Of a DNA stretch of 64,000 nucleotides, positions 21,727 through 33,208 are shown one piece after another. Position 1 is the first letter of the stretch. The number at the start of each line of letters is the position of its first letter. The stretch is from Alnus glutinosa. Its lineage: Eukaryota > Streptophyta > Magnoliopsida > Fagales > Betulaceae. The position numbers and the translations under genes are program-made. The DNA lies in contig NC_084886.1 in the NCBI RefSeq assembly GCF_958979055.1, forward strand, positions 17,852,654 to 17,916,653. Reading direction: 5' to 3'. The notes below the pieces were generated by a model. It ran no database searches, was not told where the DNA came from, and saw nothing but the letters and a program-made list of their open reading frames with translations.

Positions 21727-23538
21727 ACGCGTGCCTACATCAGGTGGATGTCGAGAAAATTAAAATCGAACAAATATTAAGATAAAATATTAAAACTAAA
21801 ATAAATAAATAACATACACAAAAGAATAAAAAATGTGAGAGAAAACCACTTTAATGTTTTCCAATCTAATTGGGTTTTTTTGAATATAATATACACCTAG
21901 GTAAGTTTGATATTGAATTTTATGACCGTTTGAAAAAATCAAACCCCCCCTATTCCGATAGTTGCATTCGTACGTAAGACTTAAATTGATTAAAATGGAA
22001 AAAGAAATTTAAATAGATATTTTTTATTGGTATTGGAACAACTACTTTTACATTGAATTTCATCCAGAGAATCCAGCTCATCAAAAATCACAACTTAAAT
22101 GTGAAATGAAGTTGGTAAATAGAAGCAAAGCAATGGCTTGAGGTAGAATAGTTTGGGTTGTTGTCGTACTCCTTAACTTTAGGGTTCTCTTAATTTTTTT
22201 TTGTTTTTATTTTTTTGTAAACTAGTTTATGGTAGGTATGAGTGAGGGTTAGGGTTATATACATCTCCCTCTATAATTACGAAGAAAAAAAAATGGTTAA
22301 AAAAAATAAATATAAAGACAAAGGTCAAAGATTGATATGAAGCTGTCAACAGTGGGTTTGAGTCGGTTGGATCATGAAGGTATCTATCATTCCCTCTCGT
22401 ATCGTTCTTCTTGTTCTTCTTTATTAATTTTAGTATACAGATATTTGAAGTATTTTATGTCATTTTCATGCTACTGTTTTTTCTTCCTACTGTTAGTACT
22501 TTTTTATTGTTAAGTTTTGTTTAACATTTTGTCATTTGAGAAGGAGAGAAGAAGTGCCTAAATTTAGAGCTATGCCATGCATGTGCTGGACCACTAGTGT
22601 CCCTACCAAAGCCGGGGACCAATTTGTTTTTATTATACATGAAATCTAACGTAGTAGTAGTAGTAGTATTTAAGGAGATGAACTGAAATGTGAAATTATA
22701 CTAATTGAGCTCTATCTGTATATCAAACTCTTCAACTGTTCTCTACTTCAAATAAATATTAAATTTTTATTAACTTTTCAACCAACCAACATTTCACTCT
22801 TCTATAATAGAATCCCATGTTAGAGCATCATTATCAACCTCTCCAAAATTTCACCCAAATTAAATCTTAATCCAAACAATGTACTTTTTTGATTTTATCC
22901 ATCACTCTAAATATTTCTCTAATTTAATTAAACATTTCATTTACTAGTTTTTACAATAACCACAATAATTATCATCAACATAATAATCACACAAAACCAT
23001 CTCATATTCAGTACAGGAAAGCAGCGCAATGCCCAAAACTCAAACAGGGGTTTATATGAGAGTGCAAACACTAAGGCTACTGACAACCGAAAAACAGGGG
23101 GAAATTTCAAACAGAAACATCAGAAAATCCTACCCAAAGCTCATTCGGTTTTCTTCTCAAATAACGCCAAAACTATTATTTACCCGAAAACTCCCGAAAA
23201 CCCTCAAGAACCCAGAAAGTTTTCCCATACTCCTACAGCTTCTATCAGAGAATTTCTACCCAGAAATTCAGTACCCATCAACAGGAAATCAAAACCTGAT
23301 TATGTTGTAACCCAAAAATTGAATCCCCATTGTTTGGGCTCCGGGAAAACGCAGTCCCCAACCATTTTCTAGAATCCTTTGTTCTCCACCGAATTAAATA
23401 AAAATAAAAAACCCATTTATCGAAAGAAGAAGAAAAAGAAAACCACTTCACGAAGAGTAGGCTTACCGTCTGGGTTTCGCTTACGTTAGATTTGCAAGAG
23501 GAGGTTTGTGGAGTCGGGACTGGGCTTACCGACCGATC
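21727..23538. other. Harbinger right subterminal region, no gene recognised
   Basis: AT-rich and non-coding by eye. A short (TAG)n run lies near 22,652. The upstream side of the GRF gene is here, so its promoter should be too. Confidence 0.5.
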
Positions 23539-23887
23539 GCTAACCGTACCGTAGAGGGAGAGTGAGCCCCAGTACCAGATCGCTTTTCTGCCTTCTGGCT
23601 AGAGGGAGAGTGAGAGAGAGAGAGAGAGGGTCGCTTTTCTGCCTTCTGGGCTGGGTTTGGAGGGAAGTGAATGGGGAGAGAGAGGGAAGTGAAATTTTGG
23701 AGAGAAATGCCGAGCAGTATGACAGGGGGAAAAAATTTTTAGCGTGTTGCAGAAGGATAAAATAGGAAAATGAAATGTAATGAGGAAGTGAGTTTTTTCA
23801 AAAGTTCAACATTCGTACTGACATGAACAGTACCAACAGGGAGAAAGGCAGGGGAGGGGAAGGGGAAGGGGGTTTCTAAACAGGGCC
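23539..23887 (-). repeat. Harbinger right terminal inverted repeat
   Basis: About 349 bp, the inverted partner of 15,166-15,433. It is longer than the left arm because it has an extra block near 23,560-23,690. The block repeats TCGCTTTTCTGCCTTCTGG and expands a GA run. Confidence 0.92.
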
Positions 23888-24360
23888 ATAGTTATACAAT
23901 CTCTCCTACAGACCCAGTATGGTGCACCATAAACTAAATTCGGATTGACTATAAAACATAGTTTATTATTCACAGGTGAAAATATAAAATTTAAATCCAC
24001 GACTTAGTGAGTTTTGTTTTAGGAAGTGAAAGACGCATTGTTGTTAATTATCAAATTAAACTTGCACTATAAGAAGACATTGCTTACACTCAATAGAGAA
24101 GTTTTTACATTATTTTATTGTGGTAAGCTCATGATTTAGACTGAAAATATATTGTTTATTCAATGTCCTAATACATAATTCCAAGAGAAATATATTTAAT
24201 TCATAACAATAAAGCAAGATTACCTTTTGTACCACGTCAAGCACAGAAACTCATGTACTAATTAATTACTTATTCGGATTTAAAATGAATACCTTGCATA
24301 GGGTTCAAGACCAACTTGGAATCGTGTCATATTTCTTGCCCACTGCACCACATGCAAAGA

Positions 24361-24365
24361 GAGAC

Positions 24366-24411
<46 letters not shown>
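24361..24411 (+). repeat. (GA)n microsatellite
   Basis: About 20 or more GA units, preceded by GACAGAGACA. Confidence 0.95.
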
Positions 24412-24412
<1 letters not shown>

Positions 24413-25241
24413 AAACAAGCAAACCGATACAACTGAAGCTGGATTTCCAAGTGGAAAGCATGCAAAGAAGAAAGAGGCCAAGTGGGATATCCTTCTTGTC
24501 GACCAACTATTGCCAATTTTTTCCTGCCTCGTGCAGCTCAAAAAATCAGAAGTAAAAAATTACTTCTAGCTTCATCTCTTTTACCAGTTTACCCCTTATT
24601 TTAGGTCCAAATTTCAACTCTCCAAAAGAAATATATGCGTAGTGTTTCATACACAAATCATATATATATACTATTTTTATTTTATTGTTCTTCTTTTATT
24701 TTAATTTATTTTTTGTTTTATTTGATATTGTCAATTCACCATTAACTTATTTATTTTTTTAATAAAAATAGATTGACAACGTCACGATAATTAGGGGAGA
24801 AGGGAAATAAACTCAATCACCGTTTATGTTATTTTACTGAGATATGATACGTTTCCACCCAAGACACAACTGCTGACCACATTTGCTCACGTGATAATTT
24901 TTACTTTTATTTTAATTTTTTTTTAAAAAAATAAAAAAAAAAACACTAAATTGAGCTAGGAAATCACCTTACTACACAGGTAAAGTGGTCAAAAATTATT
25001 TTCAGGAGTGACAAAAGATCATATCTCTACTATGGTTACCTTAAACGGAGGTGAAGGGTTTCTATTTATAAATGAAATCTGTTACAAAAGATTGCTATGA
25101 AATACAAATTCTGTTTGAAATATACGATAATCGAGATCAGATAACAAGATCAGATAATCTTGGCTGAGAGATCGAGCTAGCTGTTGCAGTGTTTGAATCC
25201 AACTGAGATTGGTTTGAATTATTTGTTGCAGATATTTCTCT

Positions 25242-25243
<2 letters not shown>

Positions 25244-25299
<56 letters not shown>
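25244..25299 (+). repeat. (AT)n microsatellite
   Basis: An uninterrupted run of about 28 AT units. Confidence 0.95.
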
Positions 25300-25300
<1 letters not shown>

Positions 25301-25494
25301 CAAGTGTGGACATCCAAATAAACCTTAGGAGAAACCAACAATATATATATAGACGAAGCTAAAGTAGTTTTCATGGGAGTTTCTCTTGGCCTCGTAAACA
25401 TCGATCATATAATTATGAGAAAGAGACTTCCAAATATTTATTGATACCACGCATTCATACCACGCATTCAGACTTACCCCTCATGATTCGACAA

Positions 25495-25665
25495 GAGAAA
25501 TGCTAGAGCATCTTCTGGTGTTCTCCTAGTGTTATTCTGGAATGGCATAGATGTAATTAAAGTCCTTTTAGATGGCATAGTTGTAATTTTTTAATTAAAA
25601 AAATTACATCTATGCCATTCCAGAAGAACACTAGGAGAACACAAGAAGATACTCTAGCATTCCTC
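25495..25665. mobile_element. Hairpin MITE, 171 bp, with 10-bp flanking direct repeat
   Basis: The two halves are inverted copies of about 70 bp (start GAGAAATGCTAGAGCATC, sharing CTGGAATGGCATAGATGTA) around a short loop. GATTCGACAA occurs directly on both sides (25,485-25,494 and 25,666-25,675). A 9-10-bp duplication fits a Mutator-type non-autonomous element. It has no coding capacity. Confidence 0.85.
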
Positions 25666-25675
25666 GATTCGACAA

Positions 25676-26529
25676 AGAGATTGGAATATCCGTCGTGTAC
25701 TTGCATGCTCTCATCCACAAGCAAAAATGGGTTCATTTGGTAAAAAGCTTAAAATTTTGTTATGAAAAAAACTCAAAACTGCATTTTGGAGAAGCTTGAA
25801 AATAAAGTTTTTTCTATAGACAAAATCTATATTTCCCAATGAATCTCAAACACGCTCTTAGTGTCATCACTAGTCAGCGCTAATAACTTCTCGGTTTCTG
25901 ATCATTTGGATTAAAATGTAATTATAATAACTTCCTATATCTTTTTATAAAATTATTTATCCTTTAAATTCCCTGTTACTCTTAAGTTTGAATATATATA
26001 TATATATATTTTTTTTTTTTTCAAATTTAAATTTCGAGCTTGACTAATTAAGCAATTAATATAAAAAAGCTATTGAAGCTTTTTTTATTAAATCCAAAGA
26101 CTAAGGTTGGTTTCTTAAAGTTTATAATGCTTTTAAATTTATATATATTGGTTGTTGTTTCTGTAAATTTGCGTCATTAATAGATTCACTATTCGTATTC
26201 GAATTTGATTGTTATGGACAAGTAGCAAGATCTAATCCTTCACAAGCCGACCTATTTTTATTTTATTTTTAGCTGCAGTACAAATTACAATACAATAACA
26301 ACGAAAAAGACTCATTAGAAACCAAAAATATGTTATTACAACATGTACAATCACAAGGTCTAATTTGAATTTAATTTTCTTGACTCATCGATCTAAACAT
26401 ATTTTAAAAAATTATGTAAGAAGGATTTTTGTTTTTCATCCACACAAGAAGAAAAATATTTTATTTTATTTTATTTATTAAATTACCCTCAACACACAGT
26501 TTCTGCTTAGAAAACATTATGTCTTGTGA
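25676..26529. other. AT-rich spacer, no gene recognised
   Basis: No coding or structural signal beyond short A/T and TA runs. Confidence 0.4.
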
Positions 26530-26538
26530 TAGTATAAT

Positions 26539-27493
26539 GGGAAAAGTACACATAACCCCCTCAAACTACCACTCAATTGTCAATGTACCCCCTAAACTAC
26601 CAATTGTGTCAATCTCCCCCCTTAAACTACCGGAAAATGTCAATGTTCCCCTAAGACCAACAAAAAGACAAAAATGACCCTAATTTTTTTTGAATAAGAC
26701 AAAAATGTCCTCATAAATTCAAAAAAAATTAAAACTAAAACTAAAAAACTTAAAAAAATTAAAAATTAAAAATTAAATTAAATTAAATAAAAAAAAAAAC
26801 GAAAAAAAAATATTTTTTTAAAAAAAAGAACAAATTTTTTAATTTTTTTTTTAAAAAGTAAACAAAAAATAACTGATTTTTTTTAAAAAAAAAAAAAAAA
26901 CAAAAGAAAAAAATAAAAAAGAAAAACCAGTTTTTATTAAATTAAAAAACGAAAAATACAAATTTTTTTAAACAAAAAATAACTGAAATTTATTTATTTA
27001 AAAAAAAAAACAAATGAAAAAAAAAAACCAGTTTTAATTAAATTAAAAAACGAAAAAGAACAATTTTTTTTAAAGAAAAAAAAACGAAAAAACAAAAAAT
27101 AACTGAAATTTATTTATTTATTTTTTAAAAAAAATAAAACAAATGAAAAAAAAACCAGTTTTTATTTAATTAAAAAATAGAAAAAGAACAATTTTTTTTA
27201 AAAAAAAAAAAAAAAAGAAAAAAAAAACTGAAAATTATTATTTAAAAAAAATAATAAAAAACAGTTTTAATTTTTAATTTTTTTGTTGGAATAATTTTTT
27301 GTTATTTTATATTTTTTTAATAATTTTTTTTTAGTTTTTATTTTATTTTAATAATTTTATGAAGGGCATTTTTGTCATTAGGGGGACATTGACATTTTCT
27401 GGTAGTTTAAGGGGGGAGATTGACACAATTGGTAGTTTGGGGGGTACATTGACAATGATGTGGTAATTTGAGGGGGTTATGTGTACTTTTCCC
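26539..27493. mobile_element. Fold-back Mutator-type element, 955 bp, perfect 9-bp TSD
   Basis: Long terminal inverted repeats (about 26,539-26,690 and 27,361-27,493) start GGGAAAAGTACACATAACC and contain CAATTGTGTCAATCTCCC. TAGTATAAT is duplicated exactly on both sides (26,530-26,538 and 27,494-27,502); nine bases is the Mutator signature. The centre is almost pure A/T with a degenerate unit of about 100-115 bp repeated around three times (ACCAGTTTT, AAAAAACGAAAAA, AAAATAACTGAAA). It has no gene. The outer halves diverge little, so it is young. Related copies are at 46,483-47,086 and, as an internal scrap, at 50,805-50,930. Confidence 0.9.
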
Positions 27494-27502
27494 TAGTATA
27501 AT

Positions 27503-28176
27503 ATATCTGATCCTCTTAAATTATCTGTTCGAATTTGAGAGATTTTTGAATAGGTGATTATGAGAGACTACTTATAAAACCTACCTGACCGGATAGGTGA
27601 TTTAGAAGCCTAAATTTTATTTAGTCAGGTGGATCCTATACGTGACATCTCACAATCACATTCCAGAATTCTCTTAAATTCGAACAATCACATCCTCGTA
27701 GATACACGGCCAGGGGATGAAGCTACATAGTAGCTTGGGGGCCAAAGCCACCATTTTTTTTTTGCCCTCTAATTTTTATTTATTGATAAGTTTTGCCCTC
27801 CCAAATTTTAAATGTTAACTTGGCCCTATATCTAGGCTTGACAATTTTGATACGATCCGCGAATCCGGTACGAACACGACACGAATATATAGGATTTGGG
27901 TTTATGCTATAACTCGTTTATGACCCATCAACCCGTTTATGACCCACTAACCTGTTTATGACACGTTTATGACCTATCAACCTGTTTATGATATATTTAT
28001 GATGCGTTAATGTCACATTTTTTATCAAATTAGCTAAACGAGTTGATACGCCAACCAAATAGGCCGACAGGATAACCTAAATTGTCAAGCCGACCTTAAT
28101 CATACACCAACGTACAACGTACAATAAATTGGCAAGGGTGAACTTGTAGTTCGACAAGGAAAGCAATGGCATTTTT
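27503..28176. other. Desaturase upstream spacer with tandem repeat
   Basis: Non-coding. Text near 27,720-27,830 with repeated GCCCTC words looks like an old element end. A 20-bp minisatellite follows (listed separately). Confidence 0.45.
27910..28000 (+). repeat. Minisatellite, unit about 18-20 bp
   Basis: About four to five units of the form GTTTATGACCCATCAACCC, with shorter TTTATGA half-units at the end. Confidence 0.8.
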
Positions 28177-28205
28177 GTAGAATATATATATATATATATA
28201 TATAT
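28177..28205 (+). repeat. (AT)n microsatellite
   Basis: About 14 AT units, roughly 40 bp upstream of the desaturase TATA-like box. Confidence 0.9.
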
Positions 28206-28240
28206 TACGTGTAAATAGTGGCTCTCATTTCCTTTTCGCT

Positions 28241-28247
28241 TATAAAT
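28241..28247 (+). promoter_or_regulatory. Probable TATA box of the desaturase gene
   Basis: TATAAAT lies 63 bp upstream of the start codon, a spacing that leaves a short 5' leader of about 35-40 bp. Confidence 0.55.
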
Positions 28248-28309
28248 TGTCCCGCAAAGCATTTCTGCCTCGCTTCTGTGGAGGAAGAAAGCTGAGACAA
28301 CCCAGAACG

Positions 28310-31300
28310 ATGGCTCTCAAACTCAATCTTTTCACCTCTCAACCTCCAAAGCTGCCTTCTTTGGCTCTCCAACCAAAGCCCAGCCTCAGATCTCCCAAGT
28401 TCTTCATGGCCTCCACCCTAAGCTCTGGCTCCAAGTGAGTGCATATATTCCTTCTGTTTTTGAGTATCTACAGAGATTGACATGCATTCATGTTCCCGGA
28501 TTGACCGATAGATCTTTCTGTAGTTTCGTGTTGTGAGGCTGTTTATGGATCTGGGTCTTTGTTTTAGTACCCTGTAATTTTGGGTTAAGCTTGCATATGA
28601 TATGTTGATTTCTTTTCTGTGATCTTATTGGCTTTGACTGTAAAATTATTTCTTTTCATGTGGGTGTTTTATGTTTTGGCTAATGTTGGTTTACCTCAAT
28701 TATATGGGGTTTTCTTGTTTGTTTTTCCTTAATGATTATTGGTGATCTTCAAGGTGTTTCTCTATGTTTGCCTGTTTTCTCAAGTGGTTGTTTTGTATTA
28801 GTCGCTAATTTGAATCCAATCAGATGGCTTTCATCTTCTCTCATTAGCTTTTGGTCAGTTTCTGGGTTGTGTACATATTTGATTAATCTCCCATTTGTTT
28901 CAATCTCGTAAACGTTGTTCTTGCATGTCGGACTTCTTCTTTCTTTAGTTTTTCTAGATTGAAGCCATTGAGATGCATTAAGACCAGAGAGAGCCCATTG
29001 AGATAGATTTAGTTTGTGTAGTTATTGGGATTTCAAGGGTAGGTCTTTTGATTTTCTTGATGGATCTAATTGAATTTCATGAATCAAATATAAAATATAT
29101 GCAATCTTTCTTTATTTGTGTAAAGTGATTTTTGTGTGTGTACCTTATCTGGTAATTTCTCAATGCTTTCTGCTATACTTTTTTTTTTTTTAATAAGTAA
29201 TTGGCCCCAAGGGGAGGGGGAAGTGGAGATTCGAATTTGTTTTCTGCTATAATCTTTGGAGACGATGAGTTTGTCGTTTCAGCTGGTTTTTTCTCATGCA
29301 CTTGATGATTCTATTTTTATTTTTTTTTCCTCAAAAAGAAAATGGTTTAATTGTGACATTGATAAACATTATTATTATAAATGTTGTTACTTGTTCTTCC
29401 TAGTGTGTGCTCGGTGGTGTCTCCAAAAGGATGTAGAATTTTTTAAGAGATATTTTTCTATGTCACTTTGATGTTTCACTTTCCTAGAAGCCTCAAAAAT
29501 TTTGTCTGCCATTTTGTTAAATTCGTGTCTAGGAAAATTATCCTACCGAGAACGATACAGTATCAAATATTTACTTTTTAACTTTTATCTTTCGGTTTTT
29601 TTTGTTTTTTTTTTTTCCAATAAAATTCTTAAATACTTTTCCAGACTTGAGCTAATTGCATAATACTCTTTTATTTTCATTTTGTGTCATTTGGTGATTG
29701 GAATGACGCTCTTGCTGTACCTAGTTTCTATGTTATGTGATTTGTGAGTTCGATGTGTATGTTGTTATCTGGTTGTCTTTTTCCCTTAAGTGGATGAGGT
29801 GGTTTGGATATTTATTATTTAATTAATTTTATCAGTTGGTTGAATGTTTGTTTTCTTTTACATTAATTGCAAGTTTCATATAATGAAACTATTGGTTTGA
29901 GTTTTTTTTCTCCTCCTTTGGTTTCCTTGTGTTGGCAGATATGGTTTTGGTTGATTCATTGAATTTTTAGTATATCCATGTTATTGCATGTATTGGCTGT
30001 CTTATTCATCTTTGTTAGAAAATGTATTGGAAATTTATGTTTTCTGAAAGCAAATGGTATACCTAAATTTAAAGTTTTCCCCTGACGAGTGGATTTAATT
30101 TGGAGGATTATATCTTGAGAAGTTGGCATTGTTTTTAAATTTATATATATTTGTCTAATTCAATGGATGCATGATTGTCCATCTGTTGTTTTCTCATGTT
30201 TTTGGCAGTGTTGGTGGTTTTGTCTTAGTTGGAAGCATTCTTGTCGCCCATACTTGGACTTTGAGGGGTTTTGTTTTCTAGTTCTACTAAATAACGTGTG
30301 GGCTTGTATTTAACCCATGCTCCTTTTGTCTTTATGATTTTAAATTCGAAGCCTGCTATCATTCTTGTTCATAATCAACTGAATTTCGTATGTTTATTTT
30401 GGTTTAATCTTATTTATGTGTTTTAATTTTGTCTGGATTTGAATATTTGACTTGTTGAGCCTATTCTTTTGCAGCTCTTTGTTTCTTCCCCCCTCTCTCC
30501 CCTCTCTCTTCCCTTGTAACTTTATATGTGGAAAATCTTTGACTTCCATTACAGCTTGCAGTTGTAGGTCATGTTATTGTAAGAGATGAGGAGATCTTTG
30601 TCCATGTTTTTAGGTGGTGTGAAAACTATGTGAATTTTAAAATGGTTATTGGTCTTTAAATTCATAATTTATCTTTTGACTGTTGGTTCATCTTTGTGAG
30701 TGTTATTTTTCAATTTTATATAATGTGTATTTGTGCAACATCTAAGTTTGGATATTTTTGGGTTGTTTTATTGATAACTTTTGTGTGTGTGCGTGCACGG
30801 GGGTGTGCAAGGGCGTTTCCTGTTTTGTCACCTCTCTCTCTTTCTTATAAAGTCAATTTAATCACAAACATACAATTATTACTTGTGGGTGAAAATGTTT
30901 CTTTTTTATTGCTTTTAAATTTTTTTGTGGTTTTAATATGATATATGGTGCATTTTCATCCATTATAATTTTTTTTATTCCTTTTCTGTTTAATAAATTT
31001 CACTATAAATCATAAATATTGGGCGGCATTATAATGTTTTGGTGACTGATACTTGTTTTTGTTTCTAGCTCTCTTATTTATAAGCAATCCTTTGATGAAT
31101 CTTATGCTATAACTTATGCCAAAATGAAGTATTTTTAAGGGGTCTGACTAATTTCTCGTTTGGATGATTTTCTTCTAGCCTAAAATAAAGAAATAAAAAA
31201 TGATTTTTTAGAATATAAACTCATGCATCACACCCCTCGGTCCATGAATCAGGACCTCCCTTTCTTTTATTTGGTGTTCCATGAAAAAGAATATTATTTA

Positions 31301-33208
31301 TTGCGTTTGCAGTAAACTAGTTTTTTATCCATTACTTTCCACGGCCCACAGTTAAAAAAAATTGAACCTTGACACCCTTTGGTCAAACTCAACCCATTTT
31401 CTCAACAAACATCCTCAGCCTTCTTAGTTCCTGTCTGTCATTGTAAATCCATGCCCTTTCCTTCTGATGGGCAAAACCTGAACATTTTCCTGTTTTGGTT
31501 GCTTGGACTATCTAATGCCAAATTCTTCATTTCATGCAGGGAGGTTGAGAATCAGAAGAAGCCTTTTATGCCTCCTCGGGAAGTGCATGTTCAGGTCACC
31601 CACTCCATGCCACCCCAAAAGATTGAGATCTTTAAGTCTTTGGAGGGTTGGGCTGAACAGAACATTTTGGTTCACCTGAAGCCAGTCGAGAAGTGTTGGC
31701 AACCACAGGATTTTCTGCCGGACCCTGCCTCTGATGGTTTTCATGATCAAGTCAAGGAATTAAGGCAGAGGGCAGAGGAGATTCCAGATGATTACTTTGT
31801 TGTTTTGGTTGGAGATATGATTACAGAAGAAGCCCTTCCAACTTATCAAACAATGCTTAATACCTTAGATGGAGTTCGGGATGAAACGGGAGCAAGCCTT
31901 TCTTCTTGGGCAGTTTGGACAAGGGCATGGACTGCTGAAGAGAACAGGCATGGGGACCTACTTAATAAGTATCTCTACCTCACTGGGCGAGTAGACATGA
32001 GGCAAATAGAGAAGACAATTCAGTATTTGATTGGGTCAGGAATGGTGAGATCCTTGCCTCCTAAATTGAAGTGTCTTGTCTCTAATCTTTGCATGTGCAT
32101 ATATGCAGGCCCCACACATAGATGTCGAATTCATTTTCACATTTGGTGGTTGGACTCGTTGCATCTCATGTGGTTGTTGGATCCTTTGCAATTCATGCAA
32201 GGATTCTGTGTTTGGGGTTTGTAGGAAGCCCATGTTTGAAACTTCTGATAGATCATGAACTTGTATTTATGCATAAAAATGCAGAAGGGTTTCATACACA
32301 AACACAAGCATGCACAGTTTGAAGGTTTAGTACATTCAATTACACATATCTTTTTTCCTTTCTTGTTTGGTGTCCACCTTGTGAAGCTTCATGAGTACTT
32401 TGATTTGTATCTATAATTCCTGCAAAGGTTCCAGAATTTGCCTTTCAACATCATGTTTTTGAAGCAAAATACGAATCCTCTGTTGAATCTCCAAAATGAT
32501 TGCTTTTGTAATTGGAGATCACTAAAAAAAATGAGTAGTTCTATGTTTTTAGTAGTTTTTGTTTCCTTAAATCTGTCCTTTAATTTTAATATGTCAGAAT
32601 ACCTGCTTGATCCTTGACTTTGATTTTCTTTATATCTTTTCTAATAGGATCCTCGAACAGAAAATAGTCCCTACCTTGGTTTCATCTATACTTCTTTCCA
32701 AGAAAGGGCAACCTTTGTCTCCCATGGGAACACTGCAAGGCTTGCTAAGGAGCATGGTGACTTGAATTTGGCACAAATATGTGGCATAATCGCCTCAGAT
32801 GAGAAGCGCCATGAAACTGCCTACACCAAGATAGTAGAAAAGCTATTTGAGATTGATCCCAATGGAACTGTCATGGCATTTGCCGACATGATGAGGAAGA
32901 AAATCTCCATGCCAGCCCACTTGATGTATGATGGCCGTGATGATGACCTTTTTGATCACTTTTCAGCCGTTGCACAGCGGCTAGGGGTCTACACTGCCAA
33001 GGACTATGCCGATATATTGGAGTTTTTGGTTGGCAGATGGAAAGTGGAGAAGCTGAGTGGACTTTCGGCCGACGGGCGAAAAGCACAGGATTATGTTTGT
33101 GGGTTACCTCCAAGAATTAGAAGGCTAGAGGAAAGAGCTCAAGGAAGGGCCAAGGAAGGACCCATTATTCCATTCAGTTGGATTTTTGATAGAAAAGTGA
33201 ATCTCTAA
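28310..33208 (+). CDS. SAD: Stearoyl-[acyl-carrier-protein] 9-desaturase, plastid
   Basis: Exons 28,310-28,434, 31,540-32,044 and 32,648-33,208 join in frame to 396 residues, the usual length. The enzyme puts the first double bond into stearoyl-ACP (18:0 to 18:1 delta9) in the plastid stroma, using ferredoxin and oxygen. The first 32 or so residues ([20 protein letters not shown] onward) are a transit peptide rich in S, P and L. The mature part carries both diiron helices: EENRHG at 175-180 and DEKRHE at 261-266, plus the earlier ligand in MITEEALP. The C-terminus [11 protein letters not shown] is canonical. Intron 1 splits codon 42 and is 3.1 kb, large for this family; intron 2 is 0.6 kb. 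Splice sites are AA|GTGAGT, GCAG|G, ATG|GTGAGA and ATAG|GATCC. No disruption is seen. A dead partial copy lies at 1,456-1,790. Product identity is secure; paralogue assignment is not. Confidence 0.97.
28435..31539 (+). other. Long first intron of the desaturase gene
   Basis: 3.1 kb, T-rich like plant introns, with no recognised gene inside. A T-run followed by AATAAGTAATTGGCCCC near 29,180-29,206 resembles the end of an old element. The intron may carry enhancing sequence, which cannot be judged by eye. Confidence 0.6.

Larger units (their letters stand above)
15166..23887 (+). mobile_element. PIF/Harbinger DNA transposon, nearly complete, with long TIRs and three genes
   Basis: This 8,722-bp element is bounded by near-identical terminal inverted repeats that begin GGCCCTGTTTAGAAACC. 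It is flanked by a 3-bp direct repeat ATA (15,163-15,165 and 23,888-23,890), the duplication length expected of PIF/Harbinger, whose usual target is TWA. Inside are a Myb/SANT-like gene (17,938-19,022, +), a DDE transposase gene (19,237-20,749, +) and a convergent GRF zinc-finger gene (21,139-21,722, -). The TIRs differ at only a few bases apart from one indel region, so the insertion or its last mobilisation is fairly young. The transposase has a single in-frame stop. TIRs of 270-350 bp are long for this superfamily, where some tens of bases are usual. Confidence 0.9.
23891..25484. other. Spacer with microsatellites, no gene recognised
   Basis: AT-rich. It holds a GA and a TA microsatellite (listed separately). 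The 16-mer GAGATATGATACGTTT at about 24,839-24,854 equals the end of the hairpin element at 33,831-33,994, without a visible partner end here. Confidence 0.5.

Noticed and set aside
24316-24555. Open frames full of repeated RE, ER or LS residues
   Set aside because: They are translations of the GA microsatellite.
25082-25401. Open frames with IYIYIY repeats
   Set aside because: They are translations of the AT microsatellite.
26690-27360. Regularly spaced repeats suggesting a CRISPR-like array
   Set aside because: Units are degenerate A/T text inside an inverted-repeat transposon in a plant genome, with no unique spacers.
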